From Actinomycetes bacterium (GTDB lineage: Bacteria; Actinomycetota; Acidimicrobiia; Acidimicrobiales; RAAP-2), in the NCBI GenBank assembly GCA_021790675.1, contig JAJYGN010000058.1, forward strand, positions 1 through 45,304: a stretch of 45,304 nucleotides of DNA. The letters run 5' to 3'. The notes below the pieces were generated by a model. That model saw only the letters and a program-made list of their open reading frames with translations, was not told the origin of the DNA and ran no database searches. A program made the translations under genes and the position numbers. How positions within the stretch are numbered: the first letter of the stretch is position 1; every line of letters starts with the position of its first letter. Below are positions 1-8,126 of this stretch, one piece after another.

Positions 1-76
1 CGTCACTATCACAATAAGCTTCATCTACGTCGCCTTTCTCACTCAACCATTAGCACAACTTTGTGCAGTGGTGGAA

Positions 77-215
77 GACACCATCTAGAACGCGTCCGAT
101 CTAAGCCGCCAGTGAGTGGTGGCCCGTCGCGTCGGGTCTCCGACACCCTCTAGAACGCATTCGACCTATGCCGCCAGGAGTGGTGGCAGAACCGTCGCGT
201 CGGGCCTCCGACACC
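77..215. repeat. Two tandem ~65-68 bp copies of a degenerate two-hairpin intergenic repeat
   Basis: GACACC(A/C)TCTAGAACGC..TCCGATCTAAGCCGCCAGTGAGTGGTGGC..GTCGCGTCGGGTCTCC at 77-141, repeated with variation at 142-209; a third GACACC at 210-215. Each copy has stems GCCGCCA/TGGTGGC and GTCGG/CCGAC. Confidence 0.75.
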
Positions 216-250
216 AACATTCTCCGGTACCTTGAGCCCACGGCGCCTTC

Positions 251-1099
251 TCAACCGTTATGGGGGATTCCAGATTGCGTGCTTGAACAGCTCTTTGAGA
301 GCGACGAGAGTGGCACTGTTGTGGCGTTGGGTCCACTCGCGTCTCCGAGCACGAACGTACCGATCACCGTTGTGCCGTCGCTTTCAAAGACGGGAATCGT
401 CACGTTTCGATTCGCAGACGCCTTGTCCCACGCGAGAGCTTGCGAGATTGATGTTACGTCTCCTCCAGACGCGCAACTCAGATTGCTAGCCTTCACGTAA
501 CCCTGAGTCGCGCCGTGATTGATGGTAACGGCGATGAGATCGGGGGTGCCATTTTGATTTGGCGCTCCATAAGTCTCACCGTGCGAGTTGATAGCCCACG
601 GAGTCGTTACTCGATTCACGTATACGGCCTGCAGCGTCCATGAAGCGGCAGCGCTTGTCTTGATCGTCACGGAGTCCATCCCGGAAGTGATTGGAACTAC
701 CTCACTGATCTGTCGTAGGTCTGGTGGGTTGGTGACATCCGCCGTGCCGCAGCTCGCGTACGAACCATTGGGAAAGGTGAACTTGCCGACAGTGAGACAC
801 GTCAATGAGAGTGACACGCTCGTCGCCGTCGCCGGCGGTGGACCAAGTTCGATCGTCGCGGTTCCTGTATGGGTTGCAATGACGACGTTTCCGAGAGGAG
901 TGTCGACTGGAGCACCCGGCGGAGAAAATAGTCCAGCCGCCAGTGCCACTCCGCCGGCCACGAGAGTCAAGCCCACGAAGGATCCTGTTCCAATGCGCCA
1001 ACGCCAGCGACGTTGATAGCGAGGGGTGTCCTTAACCGCGACCACCAGCGCTTCACGCAAAGCCGTGGCGAAGACGGAGTCCATCTCGACAGTGCTCAT
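251..1099 (-). CDS. Membrane-anchored protein with exported C-terminal domain, cotranscribed with ECF sigma factor (possible anti-sigma or effector)
   Basis: 282 aa ORF; one N-terminal hydrophobic segment (IGTGSFVGLTLVAGGVALAAGLF); 4-bp overlap with upstream sigma factor ORF. Confidence 0.7.
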   Translation of the reverse strand: MSTVEMDSVFATALREALVVAVKDTPRYQRRWRWRIGTGSFVGLTLVAGGVALAAGLFSPPGAPVDTPLGNVVIATHTGTATIELGPPPATATSVSLSLTCLTVGKFTFPNGSYASCGTADVTNPPDLRQISEVVPITSGMDSVTIKTSAAASWTLQAVYVNRVTTPWAINSHGETYGAPNQNGTPDLIAVTINHGATQGYVKASNLSCASGGDVTSISQALAWDKASANRNVTIPVFESDGTTVIGTFVLGDASGPNATTVPLSSLSKSCSSTQSGIPHNG

Positions 1100-1815
1100 C
1101 GACTCTTCTCCTTGGTCGTGTCATTGGTATCCGTGGCGCTCAAGGCTTCAATGGCCGCGGCCGCGCGAGTACGCGCTCGGTGAAGACGGGTTCGAGCCGC
1201 ACCATCTGAGATGCCGAGGACGACGGCCGCCTGGGCGGGCGAGTAGTGCTCGAGCATCACCAGTACGATCAATCCAGCGTCCGAAGGGGTCAGTTGACGC
1301 AACGCGTGGCGTAACTGTTCGGCAACTCTCTCTGCTTCGAATCGTTCCAAAATTGCGTCTTCTGCGCTTCGCGGATCTTCCGAACGAGGCAGAGAGGCAA
1401 TAAGAGATTGATAACGGCGAAGGCTGCGGGCTTGATTCCGGGCCACGTTGGTTGTGGTGACAAGAAGCCAGGGCGCTACGGAACCATCGACGACACGCAC
1501 TGACCTGCGACGCCGCCACAGCTCAAAGAATGCCGCAGCGGTCACATCTTCTGCGTCGTGTACGTTCGCGGTGATACGGAGAGCGTGGCGATAGACACGA
1601 TCACGGTGCAAATCGAATATCGCCGCGAAGGCATCGCCATCATGGCCGAGCGCCGCCGCCCAGATTCCCGGCTCGTCACCATTGGACTTCACCTCATGTA
1701 CTGTCCGCATTGGGGCCATCGTTACACCCACCACTGGTGCTGGACGGCGCAGCGGTTTGAGCGACCGGATTGGTACGGCGTGGGATGGGCAAATCGCTGG
1801 AACATCTCTGTGCAA
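1096..1815 (-). CDS. ECF-family RNA polymerase sigma factor (start may be internal, around MAPMRTVHEV)
   Basis: Region 2 (FAAIFDLHRDRVYRHALRITANVHDAEDVTAAAFFELWRRR) and region 4 (YSPAQAAVVLGISDGAARTRLHRARTR) signatures. Confidence 0.9.
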   Translation of the reverse strand: MHRDVPAICPSHAVPIRSLKPLRRPAPVVGVTMAPMRTVHEVKSNGDEPGIWAAALGHDGDAFAAIFDLHRDRVYRHALRITANVHDAEDVTAAAFFELWRRRRSVRVVDGSVAPWLLVTTTNVARNQARSLRRYQSLIASLPRSEDPRSAEDAILERFEAERVAEQLRHALRQLTPSDAGLIVLVMLEHYSPAQAAVVLGISDGAARTRLHRARTRAAAAIEALSATDTNDTTKEKSR

Positions 1816-1860
1816 CGATCACTTCGGACTACGACATGCTTGGGAACGCCCCAGAGTGAA

Positions 1861-1910
1861 GTCGCCAGTGCGTAGTGGCAGAACTGTCTATTAAGGCCTC
1901 AGACACCAAT
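1861..1910. repeat. Degenerate copy of the two-hairpin intergenic repeat
   Basis: GTCGCCAGTGCGTAGTGGCAGAACTGTCTATTAAGGCCTCAGACACCAAT aligns with 170-218; stems GCCA/TGGC and GTCT/AGAC. Confidence 0.6.
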
Positions 1911-1928
1911 ATCTGATAATCTGATCTC

Positions 1929-2171
1929 GTGACAGAAATTAGTGCAACCAACGCAGCACGAAACTTCGCCGAACTGCTAGACGCCGTCGAGCACAGGGGG
2001 GAAAGAATCACGATCGTTCGTCGTGGCCGGGCCGTAGCCCACATCGAGCCTGTTCCTCATGGCCTCGGGTCGGACGTGAAGTCCCTCTTAGATCGCCATC
2101 CAGCGGATGCACAATGGATGGAGTCGTTGAAGCAGGTGCGTGATCTTGTCGTCAATGCGGAGCGATTCTGA
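1929..2171 (+). CDS. Type II antitoxin, Phd/YefM family
   Basis: 80 aa MTEISATNAARNFAELLDAVEHRGERITIVRRGRAVAHIEPV, typical Phd/YefM N-terminus; followed directly by a PIN toxin. Confidence 0.9.
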   Translation: MTEISATNAARNFAELLDAVEHRGERITIVRRGRAVAHIEPVPHGLGSDVKSLLDRHPADAQWMESLKQVRDLVVNAERF

Positions 2172-2563
2172 GTCGTCTCCTCCTTGAAACCACTTTCTTG
2201 ATCGATGCCGAACGGTCGCAATTGAATCTTGATGACGTCATCGAAGATGAGGATGACGTCGCAATCTCCGCTATTACGGTTGCGGAGATTCAAGTCGGTG
2301 TCGAGTTGGCCACCGGAAAGACCAGACACCGCCGAATGGAACTTCTCAATGAAGTGGTGACACTGATTCCGATTCTGGACTATGACCTCGCGGTCGCCAG
2401 AGCTCATGCCCAACTTTTGGTGATGGTCCGCAGGCAAGGGCGTCCTCGAGGTGCCCACGATTTGATCATCGCGGCCACGGCGCTGTCATCTAATCGATCA
2501 CTTGTCACCGCCGATGAGATGGCTTTCGTTGATCTTGGTATTGCCACGATTTCATATCGGTAG
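2168..2563 (+). CDS. PIN-domain toxin (VapC-like); start extended upstream of the supplied ORF
   Basis: The frame extends upstream as LSRLLLETTFLIDAERS..., a typical PIN N-terminus. No ATG/GTG is available; CTG at 2168 overlaps the antitoxin stop (supplied ORF starts at TTG 2198). Acidic residues (D, E in ITVAEI, D in GAHDLIIAATA, D in TADEMAF) fit PIN. Confidence 0.85.
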   Translation: MSRLLLETTFLIDAERSQLNLDDVIEDEDDVAISAITVAEIQVGVELATGKTRHRRMELLNEVVTLIPILDYDLAVARAHAQLLVMVRRQGRPRGAHDLIIAATALSSNRSLVTADEMAFVDLGIATISYR

Positions 2564-2573
2564 TGCCTTCATT

Positions 2574-2625
2574 GACGCCAGCACGTGGTGGTAGGACTGT
2601 CACTTCGGTCTACCGAACTCCTGAC
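2574..2625. repeat. Degenerate copy of the two-hairpin intergenic repeat
   Basis: GACGCCAGCACGTGGTGGTAGGACTGTCACTTCGGTCTACCGAACTCCTGAC; stems CGCCA/TGGTG and TTCGG/CCGAA. Confidence 0.5.
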
Positions 2626-2632
2626 GTTGTGA

Positions 2633-2660
2633 TGTACGAGATACCACCTCATATTGTACA
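2633..2660. promoter_or_regulatory. Putative YefM-type operator (TGTACG ... TGTACA)
   Basis: TGTACA at 2655-2660 and near-match TGTACG at 2633-2638 (22 bp centre to centre), just upstream of the antitoxin ATG at 2669. Confidence 0.5.
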
Positions 2661-2668
2661 ATTCAATC

Positions 2669-2917
2669 ATGGTCAAGATCTCGGTCAGCAAGGCACGTGA
2701 GCGACTTTCCGAGGTCGTGGAGATGTCGCAGGTGGAGCCGGTAGAGCTACAACATTATGGGCAGCGCGCAGCCGTGCTTGTGAGCCCCCAGCAGTTCGAC
2801 GAGATGCTCGAGGCCTTCGAGGAGTCCCAGGACGTGGCGGCGTTTGACGCGTCGCTCGCCGAAGAGGGCGCGAATCTGCCGTGGGAGCAAGTGAAGGCTG
2901 ACCTCGGCTGGTCGTGA
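2669..2917 (+). CDS. Type II antitoxin, Phd/YefM family
   Basis: MVKISVSKARERLSEVVEMSQVEPVELQHYGQRAAVLVSPQQFDEML; start moved from TTG 2654 to ATG 2669. Confidence 0.9.
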   Translation: MVKISVSKARERLSEVVEMSQVEPVELQHYGQRAAVLVSPQQFDEMLEAFEESQDVAAFDASLAEEGANLPWEQVKADLGWS

Positions 2918-3171
2918 ATCCCTACCGCATCGAATTGCGCCCAGCGGCCCTACGCGAACTTCGCAAGATTGATCGTGCAACGCAGCCTCGAATCCATGGC
3001 GCCATCGCACTTCTTGCTCAAGACCCTCGTCCACCAGCCTCTCGACCTCTCCGGGGGCGAGAAGGCTACCGTCTCAGAATAGGTGATTATCGAATCATCT
3101 ATACGGTCAACGACGGAATCCTGCTCATCGTCATCGTGACTCTCGGCCATCACCCTGACGTGTATCAGTGA
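2914..3171 (+). CDS. RelE/ParE-family mRNA interferase toxin
   Basis: 85 aa YRIELRPAALRELRKIDRATQPRI...PLRGREGYRLRIGDYRIIYTVND; 4-bp overlap with the antitoxin. Confidence 0.92.
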   Translation: MNPYRIELRPAALRELRKIDRATQPRIHGAIALLAQDPRPPASRPLRGREGYRLRIGDYRIIYTVNDGILLIVIVTLGHHPDVYQ

Positions 3172-3266
3172 CGTTCCATTCACTGATTCGCCAGTCGCAG
3201 AATGTTGACTCCGGACCTCCGACACGAATCAACTCTGGTGCAGTGCGTTAGACGCTCCAGCGATGC

Positions 3267-4055
3267 TCAACCCGAGGAGTCAGTGGTAATGCCAAGGGCC
3301 GCTGTCCAGGTAGTTCGCCTGTCATCGACGTAGACGGCATCCGCCAGCCAAACCGTTCCGTGCCCCTCATTCCAGAGTCGGCTCCACGGCTCGGTGCCCG
3401 TCTCGTGTCCTCTCTTCAGGAGTTCGTACATCGACCGGATACGTTGGCCAAGCATGTCAACGAGATCGGCGCGCTCCTCCTGGTCGAGGCCGTACCCTTC
3501 GACCAGTGCTGCGAGCCGTTGACCAGCAATCTCGTCGCTGAGTGGAGCACCGGGGGAGAGCGGCACAAACCCGTGGGCGGCGTAAGCCAGGTCCCATAGC
3601 CTCGATCCGGGCCCGGCGCCATCCCAATCGATGAACGTCAGTTGGGAGGACGTGCGTACGAGGTTCCATGGCGCGAGATCGTGGTGGCAGATGAGGTCTT
3701 CCCTGTCTGGAGTAATGGCGACGTTCCAGATCGCATCGGCACGAGGAGTGAACGAGCTCGACGCGTCGTGGAGACGTCGAATCACTTGACCAACTTCGAC
3801 GAGGCGGGAGATGTCGAGATCGGAAGGGTCGGGGTCGACATAGCCCTCGGCGAATGAGATCATCTGACGTCCAGCCTTGTCGTAGCCGAGTGCGTGCGGT
3901 GCTTCTTCGAATCCGACTTCATGGAGATGGGCCAAGAGGGCGTCCACACTTGTCGACCATGGCATCGCCGGGCGGCGAATCGTGTCACCAACGCGCACGA
4001 CCCCGATGGCCACATTTCCCGCAAGGGGGACCTCGTCTTGGGAGTCGTGACTCAC
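3267..4055 (-). CDS. Aminoglycoside/choline phosphotransferase-family kinase
   Basis: Kinase motifs ICHHDLAPWNLV and FIDWDGAGPGSRLWDLAYAAHGFVPL. Confidence 0.88.
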   Translation of the reverse strand: MSHDSQDEVPLAGNVAIGVVRVGDTIRRPAMPWSTSVDALLAHLHEVGFEEAPHALGYDKAGRQMISFAEGYVDPDPSDLDISRLVEVGQVIRRLHDASSSFTPRADAIWNVAITPDREDLICHHDLAPWNLVRTSSQLTFIDWDGAGPGSRLWDLAYAAHGFVPLSPGAPLSDEIAGQRLAALVEGYGLDQEERADLVDMLGQRIRSMYELLKRGHETGTEPWSRLWNEGHGTVWLADAVYVDDRRTTWTAALGITTDSSG

Positions 4056-4160
4056 GAGTCACCAGCGTAGGACCTTGTAGTGGATGGACTTGAGACCTCA
4101 ATCCGCGCGGTCTAACGCAAGCGCCAGTGCGGGATTGCAGAACTGTGGCGACGAACCTCT

Positions 4161-4799
4161 CTACAGGACACGAAGAGCATCGACAGAATCCCGCTCACGC
4201 CTCGCGAGAGCCCGCATCACGGCCCAATCGCCGTGGCGACGGCGAGCGAGGTCCACGAGAGTGTTGATTGCAACCGTGGCGGTCGTTGGAGTGAGACTCG
4301 CTGCAGTGGGTAGATCCAGACTGAGTGCTAGGTCCTCGGTATGGAGAATGAGTTCCACTACTCGAGTCCGCAGGTACTCGTCCAGAGTGATAACGAGATC
4401 ACCGAGGACGCGGAGCCGACGATCGGACGCTTCGGCGATGAGACGTGCACTGAGTCGTTCGACCAGAGCAGCAGCCTCCGCGGCCATGGCCCGGCTACCG
4501 ATTGACGCTTGCTCCTCTCCTCGGGTCCGGACATCTCGATTAAGGGACGACGAGATGTCCGCTGAGAGACCGATCGAGTCGTAGTACTCCGTGGCACTGA
4601 TCGGCGCACCTTCAGGATCCGGGCCGTCGAGGTACGTCTCGACGGTTCTGATGCCCCTGAGCAGATGGCCCGCAAGTCCTGAAATCGCGAATTCCGGGAG
4701 AACGCTTGGCTCACTCCAATGATCGTCTAACTGCGTACTCCCAAGGAGACGTGCGGCACCCGCGGCGGATTCAAGGAACGCAGTACGGGCGACCTCCAC
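4161..4799 (-). CDS. Maleylpyruvate isomerase-like / mycothiol-dependent (DinB-type fold) family protein
   Basis: SVLPEFAISGLAGHLLRGIRTVETYL and central DEYLRTRVVELILHTEDLA fit this actinobacterial family. Confidence 0.7.
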   Translation of the reverse strand: MEVARTAFLESAAGAARLLGSTQLDDHWSEPSVLPEFAISGLAGHLLRGIRTVETYLDGPDPEGAPISATEYYDSIGLSADISSSLNRDVRTRGEEQASIGSRAMAAEAAALVERLSARLIAEASDRRLRVLGDLVITLDEYLRTRVVELILHTEDLALSLDLPTAASLTPTTATVAINTLVDLARRRHGDWAVMRALARRERDSVDALRVL

Positions 4800-5016
4800 T
4801 CACCCATGTTCGCACGTCGCGCGAAGGCTGGATTGAATTCGTTTCGCTTCGGAACCACTCTGAGAGTTGTCGGGCGGCGGGGCCAATCTGCCGCCCCGAG
4901 CTACAAACAACTGGAAGTGGCCATCCAGGGGCACCTGGCGACGCGATACCGTGTCGACATCAGGCTTACCGACGTTGCGATGGGAGACGTCTCCCGGTGG
5001 TTCGCCGAGGGCGTTC

Positions 5017-5613
5017 GTGGATGAGTTGAGGCTCAAGGGCCGTCTGGGGAAGTGTCATTTGAACGAATTTGAGGCTCCGCAAGTGACCTTCGTGCATCGC
5101 GTGAACCCCCTCGAATCAGAACTCGCCCCCCAGATCACCCAACTCGTGAACCGCGCATTTGTGCAGGCTCAGTCGGAACTGTTCGCCACACCGTCGCCGA
5201 GGGTCAGCGTCGACTCCATGGTGCGCATCATCCAAGCCGGTGAGTTGGTGGTTGCCGAGCGAAGTGGCAAATTCGTTGGCGCGGTCATGTTTCGTGACTT
5301 CGACGAGCGCTCCGGCTTCTTCGGAATGCTCGCAGTAGCTCCGGAGTCCGTTTCGAACGGCATTGCACGCCAGATCCTCGAGATGATCGAGACCGACGCA
5401 CGTTCTCGGGGACGTGAGGTCATGGAATTGGACCTCTTGATGCCCGAACCCGCCACGGCATATCAGCTGCGTCTTCGATCGTGGTACGAGCGACGGGGAT
5501 ATTTGCCGCAACACTCGCGTCCTTTCGCCGACATCGAACCGGAGCACGCGTCGAGACTTCGGAATCCGACCTCCCTGATTCGCTTCGCCAAGGTTCTGTC
5601 GCCGTACCGCTAG
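5017..5613 (+). CDS. GNAT-family N-acetyltransferase (start uncertain; GTG 5017 or further downstream)
   Basis: VAERSGKFVGAVMFRDF...GFFGMLAVAPESVSNGIARQILEMIETDARSRGREVMELDLL...SWYERRGYLP is GNAT-like; the upstream part of supplied ORF 4867 looks non-coding. Confidence 0.8.
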   Translation: MDELRLKGRLGKCHLNEFEAPQVTFVHRVNPLESELAPQITQLVNRAFVQAQSELFATPSPRVSVDSMVRIIQAGELVVAERSGKFVGAVMFRDFDERSGFFGMLAVAPESVSNGIARQILEMIETDARSRGREVMELDLLMPEPATAYQLRLRSWYERRGYLPQHSRPFADIEPEHASRLRNPTSLIRFAKVLSPYR

Positions 5614-6008
5614 AAGATCGTCCTGCTCGGACACTGGTTGTTTGCGGCACCGCAGCAGACGAGAATTTCAGTGAGTGACGGCACGTGATGGTGCATCTCG
5701 CCAACGCGCCTGTACCGTTCATGAGGTCGTGGTCGACGCATGTCGAACACTCCACGGCTAGGAGCAGACGGCGCGCGGCAGTCTTAACCGATCTGTAACT
5801 GGTGACATTGAATGCGTGCAGGTCTGTAGCCGCTGATGGAATCGTCAGTGTGTCGTGCAACCCTGAGTTCGACCTGGAGCGCCGTGGATCTGGTCCGGCC
5901 CGCAATAGGCCGATTCTCGTGCACTTCTTCACAGCAGTTTCTCAAACGGGTGCGACGGTAACACCGTTAAGTTGGCCGGAGAGGTACACGCGACGAGGGG
6001 GAAACGCT

Positions 6009-6485
6009 ATGGAAATCGTTCGAAATCCAGACGGGAGCCTGGTCGTCCCGGTGCCGGCGACCCGACACCACGAGGGAGATGACCTCGACGAGACGACGGC
6101 GGGAGACGGGAACGGGACCGTCGTTGGCGAGACCACGCGCGTGCTGCACCCGGGAGAAGGTGGCTACAGCGAGGCCCTCGCCGAGTGGGACCTCCAACAA
6201 AATCCAGATCGGGAGCCCGTTGTCTCGACGGCGAGCGGACGTGAGGAGGCCATGAGGATCGTGCACGCTATTTCCGAGACTCCGGACCATGACATCGCGG
6301 GCGCGCTCAAGGAGATCAAAGATCCTGAGGCGTGCGGTGAGGCGCTTCGATACGTCTTGGTGGGTGGAACACATTCCGTGGAGGCGTTTGCGGCGGAAGT
6401 GGCCGAAGCTGAAGGCGGAGACCCGCTTGCGGCGCACACGATGACCAAGATCATTGGTGAGGTCCTGGCCGAATTGGATAAGTGA
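6009..6485 (+). CDS. Conserved hypothetical protein
   Basis: 158 aa from ATG 6009 with upstream GA-rich GAGGGGG; no family recognised. Confidence 0.6.
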   Translation: MEIVRNPDGSLVVPVPATRHHEGDDLDETTAGDGNGTVVGETTRVLHPGEGGYSEALAEWDLQQNPDREPVVSTASGREEAMRIVHAISETPDHDIAGALKEIKDPEACGEALRYVLVGGTHSVEAFAAEVAEAEGGDPLAAHTMTKIIGEVLAELDK

Positions 6486-7854
6486 TTCACTGGGTCTCGT
6501 GGCAAGTGAGCGCACAGAGCCGGAGGCCTCTTCATTCGTCCCGCCGAGAGGCGCGCGCCAGCGCCACGGGTCCATCGATCGACTTGGCGTTCCGGAAATT
6601 ACCGGGCGTCTCGCCCGCGAACGAGCGACGCAGGTGCTGAAAGCACCGCGTTCACCTGAGCCGTCCGCCGGGGGCAGAAGTGCGTCGACACGCCTGAAAT
6701 CTGCGGTGATCATGCCATGTGTGGCCGTGGCCCTCTTGATAGGTGGCGCCGTCGTTGCGGGTCCGGGTGATTCCTCCGCCTCGACGGCCGGCTCGCTCGT
6801 CGGGAACGTGCAGGCGGGAAGTGGGATCCACCTCTCTTCGCTCAACGGTCGCACGTTCGGCATACGTGGCGCCATCCACGTTCTCACCTTTGGCGGTCCG
6901 CACTTGTCTGTGCAGATCGCCCTCGCCCATCACGCGGTCGACGGCGGCCGTCAAACCCCCGTAACCATGTGTCGAGCCACCGTGGGGTGCGTCGCCGCAA
7001 TCAATGCTGACTATTTCGACCTGACGCGCCGCGGTATTCCCGATCCCGGTGACGCGGTGGGCGGAATCGTGCAGAATTGCGTGCTCCTCCATACTCCGGA
7101 GATTTCGCACCAGCAGGCTGATCTCGACAACCAGACCGTCAGTCAGGGCCTCAATTGGGGTGCCGCGATCGACGCCGGTGGGGTGATCGTGCCGATCACC
7201 GCCGTCAATCAAGAACTGCCGATGTCGTATGCCAATGTTCACGTGCCCTTGGCGGGGACGCTGCTCTATAGCGCGCCGTACGCGCTCGCTCTTCCTACGG
7301 GAGCGAACCGACTGACTGACGAATTCACCTACGCGCAGGGTCTGCCTCTTCCCACGACGATCAACACGACCACTCCATTGGAATACGTTGGTCAGACAGA
7401 GTCACCAGTGCGGGTCGGTCCCGGACGTGTGGACGTCTCGGTGGAAGTCGGGTCCCCCTTGGCCTCCCTCCAGGTTGGTCAGGCGGTGACTCTGACCACG
7501 ACGTCGACCTCCGGGTGCGACAACATCGGAGGCCACCCGGTACTGATCAACCACGGTGTTCCCGTACCCGTGTCGCCGACGGATACGTACATGACCAAGC
7601 CCTACGCGCGCACGGTCATCGGGTGGACCTCGTCGGGTGACACGGTCATAGTCGTGGTCGACGGAAAAGATGGCGTGTCCGGTGCCACGGCGGCTCAGCT
7701 CACCAAGGTCCTTGAATCGCTCAACGTCGTGACCGCTCTCAACCTCGACGGCGGCGTCTCGAGTACTCTCTACGCCGAAGGGCGAGTCGTGAACCGTCCA
7801 ACGCATCGCCGTCCGCGTCCCGTGTCCACCGCGCTACTGGTCGTGCGTAGCTAG
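6454..7854 (+). CDS. Secreted phosphodiester glycosidase-domain (NAGPA-like) protein; real start probably near 6706-6712
   Basis: NADYFDL near the N-terminus and terminal LNLDGGVSSTLYAEGRVVNRPTHRRPRPVSTALLV are characteristic of the NAGPA domain; hydrophobic signal CVAVALLIGGAVVAG. Confidence 0.8.
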   Translation: MVRSWPNWISDSLGLVASERTEPEASSFVPPRGARQRHGSIDRLGVPEITGRLARERATQVLKAPRSPEPSAGGRSASTRLKSAVIMPCVAVALLIGGAVVAGPGDSSASTAGSLVGNVQAGSGIHLSSLNGRTFGIRGAIHVLTFGGPHLSVQIALAHHAVDGGRQTPVTMCRATVGCVAAINADYFDLTRRGIPDPGDAVGGIVQNCVLLHTPEISHQQADLDNQTVSQGLNWGAAIDAGGVIVPITAVNQELPMSYANVHVPLAGTLLYSAPYALALPTGANRLTDEFTYAQGLPLPTTINTTTPLEYVGQTESPVRVGPGRVDVSVEVGSPLASLQVGQAVTLTTTSTSGCDNIGGHPVLINHGVPVPVSPTDTYMTKPYARTVIGWTSSGDTVIVVVDGKDGVSGATAAQLTKVLESLNVVTALNLDGGVSSTLYAEGRVVNRPTHRRPRPVSTALLVVRS

Positions 7855-8058
7855 ATCCGCGAAGAATCTTCATTCGGGCGCGGTGCATGAAGTACACGGG
7901 CCACGTCACGATCTGGTTCAGGTCACGACGACGAGTTTCGTCTACTTCTTGACACTGAACTGTCATCCGCATTACTCCCGACCATTCCTGGAGAGAGTGC
8001 TTCGAGACGACAGCGGGCGATGGCGAGGTTGGGCCACGTCGACGGGGTGCAAAAGAAA

Positions 8059-8108
8059 GCTCCCGCCTCGCGACGACTCCTCGAAGGGAGCCGTCGCGAG
8101 GCGGGAGC
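8059..8108 (-). terminator. Rho-independent terminator for the downstream-pointing minus-strand gene
   Basis: Perfect 17-bp inverted repeat GCTCCCGCCTCGCGACG / CGTCGCGAGGCGGGAGC followed on the minus strand by TTTCTTTTG. Confidence 0.88.
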
Positions 8109-8126
8109 CAATGGCTTCAGGGCGAC

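Noticed and set aside
4806-5024. 72-aa ORF with protein-like stretch KQLEVAIQGHLATRYRVDIRLTDVAMGDVSRWF
   Set aside because: Starts only ~7 bp from the divergent gene's start, leaving no room for a promoter, and no family recognised; possibly a decayed fragment but unsupported.
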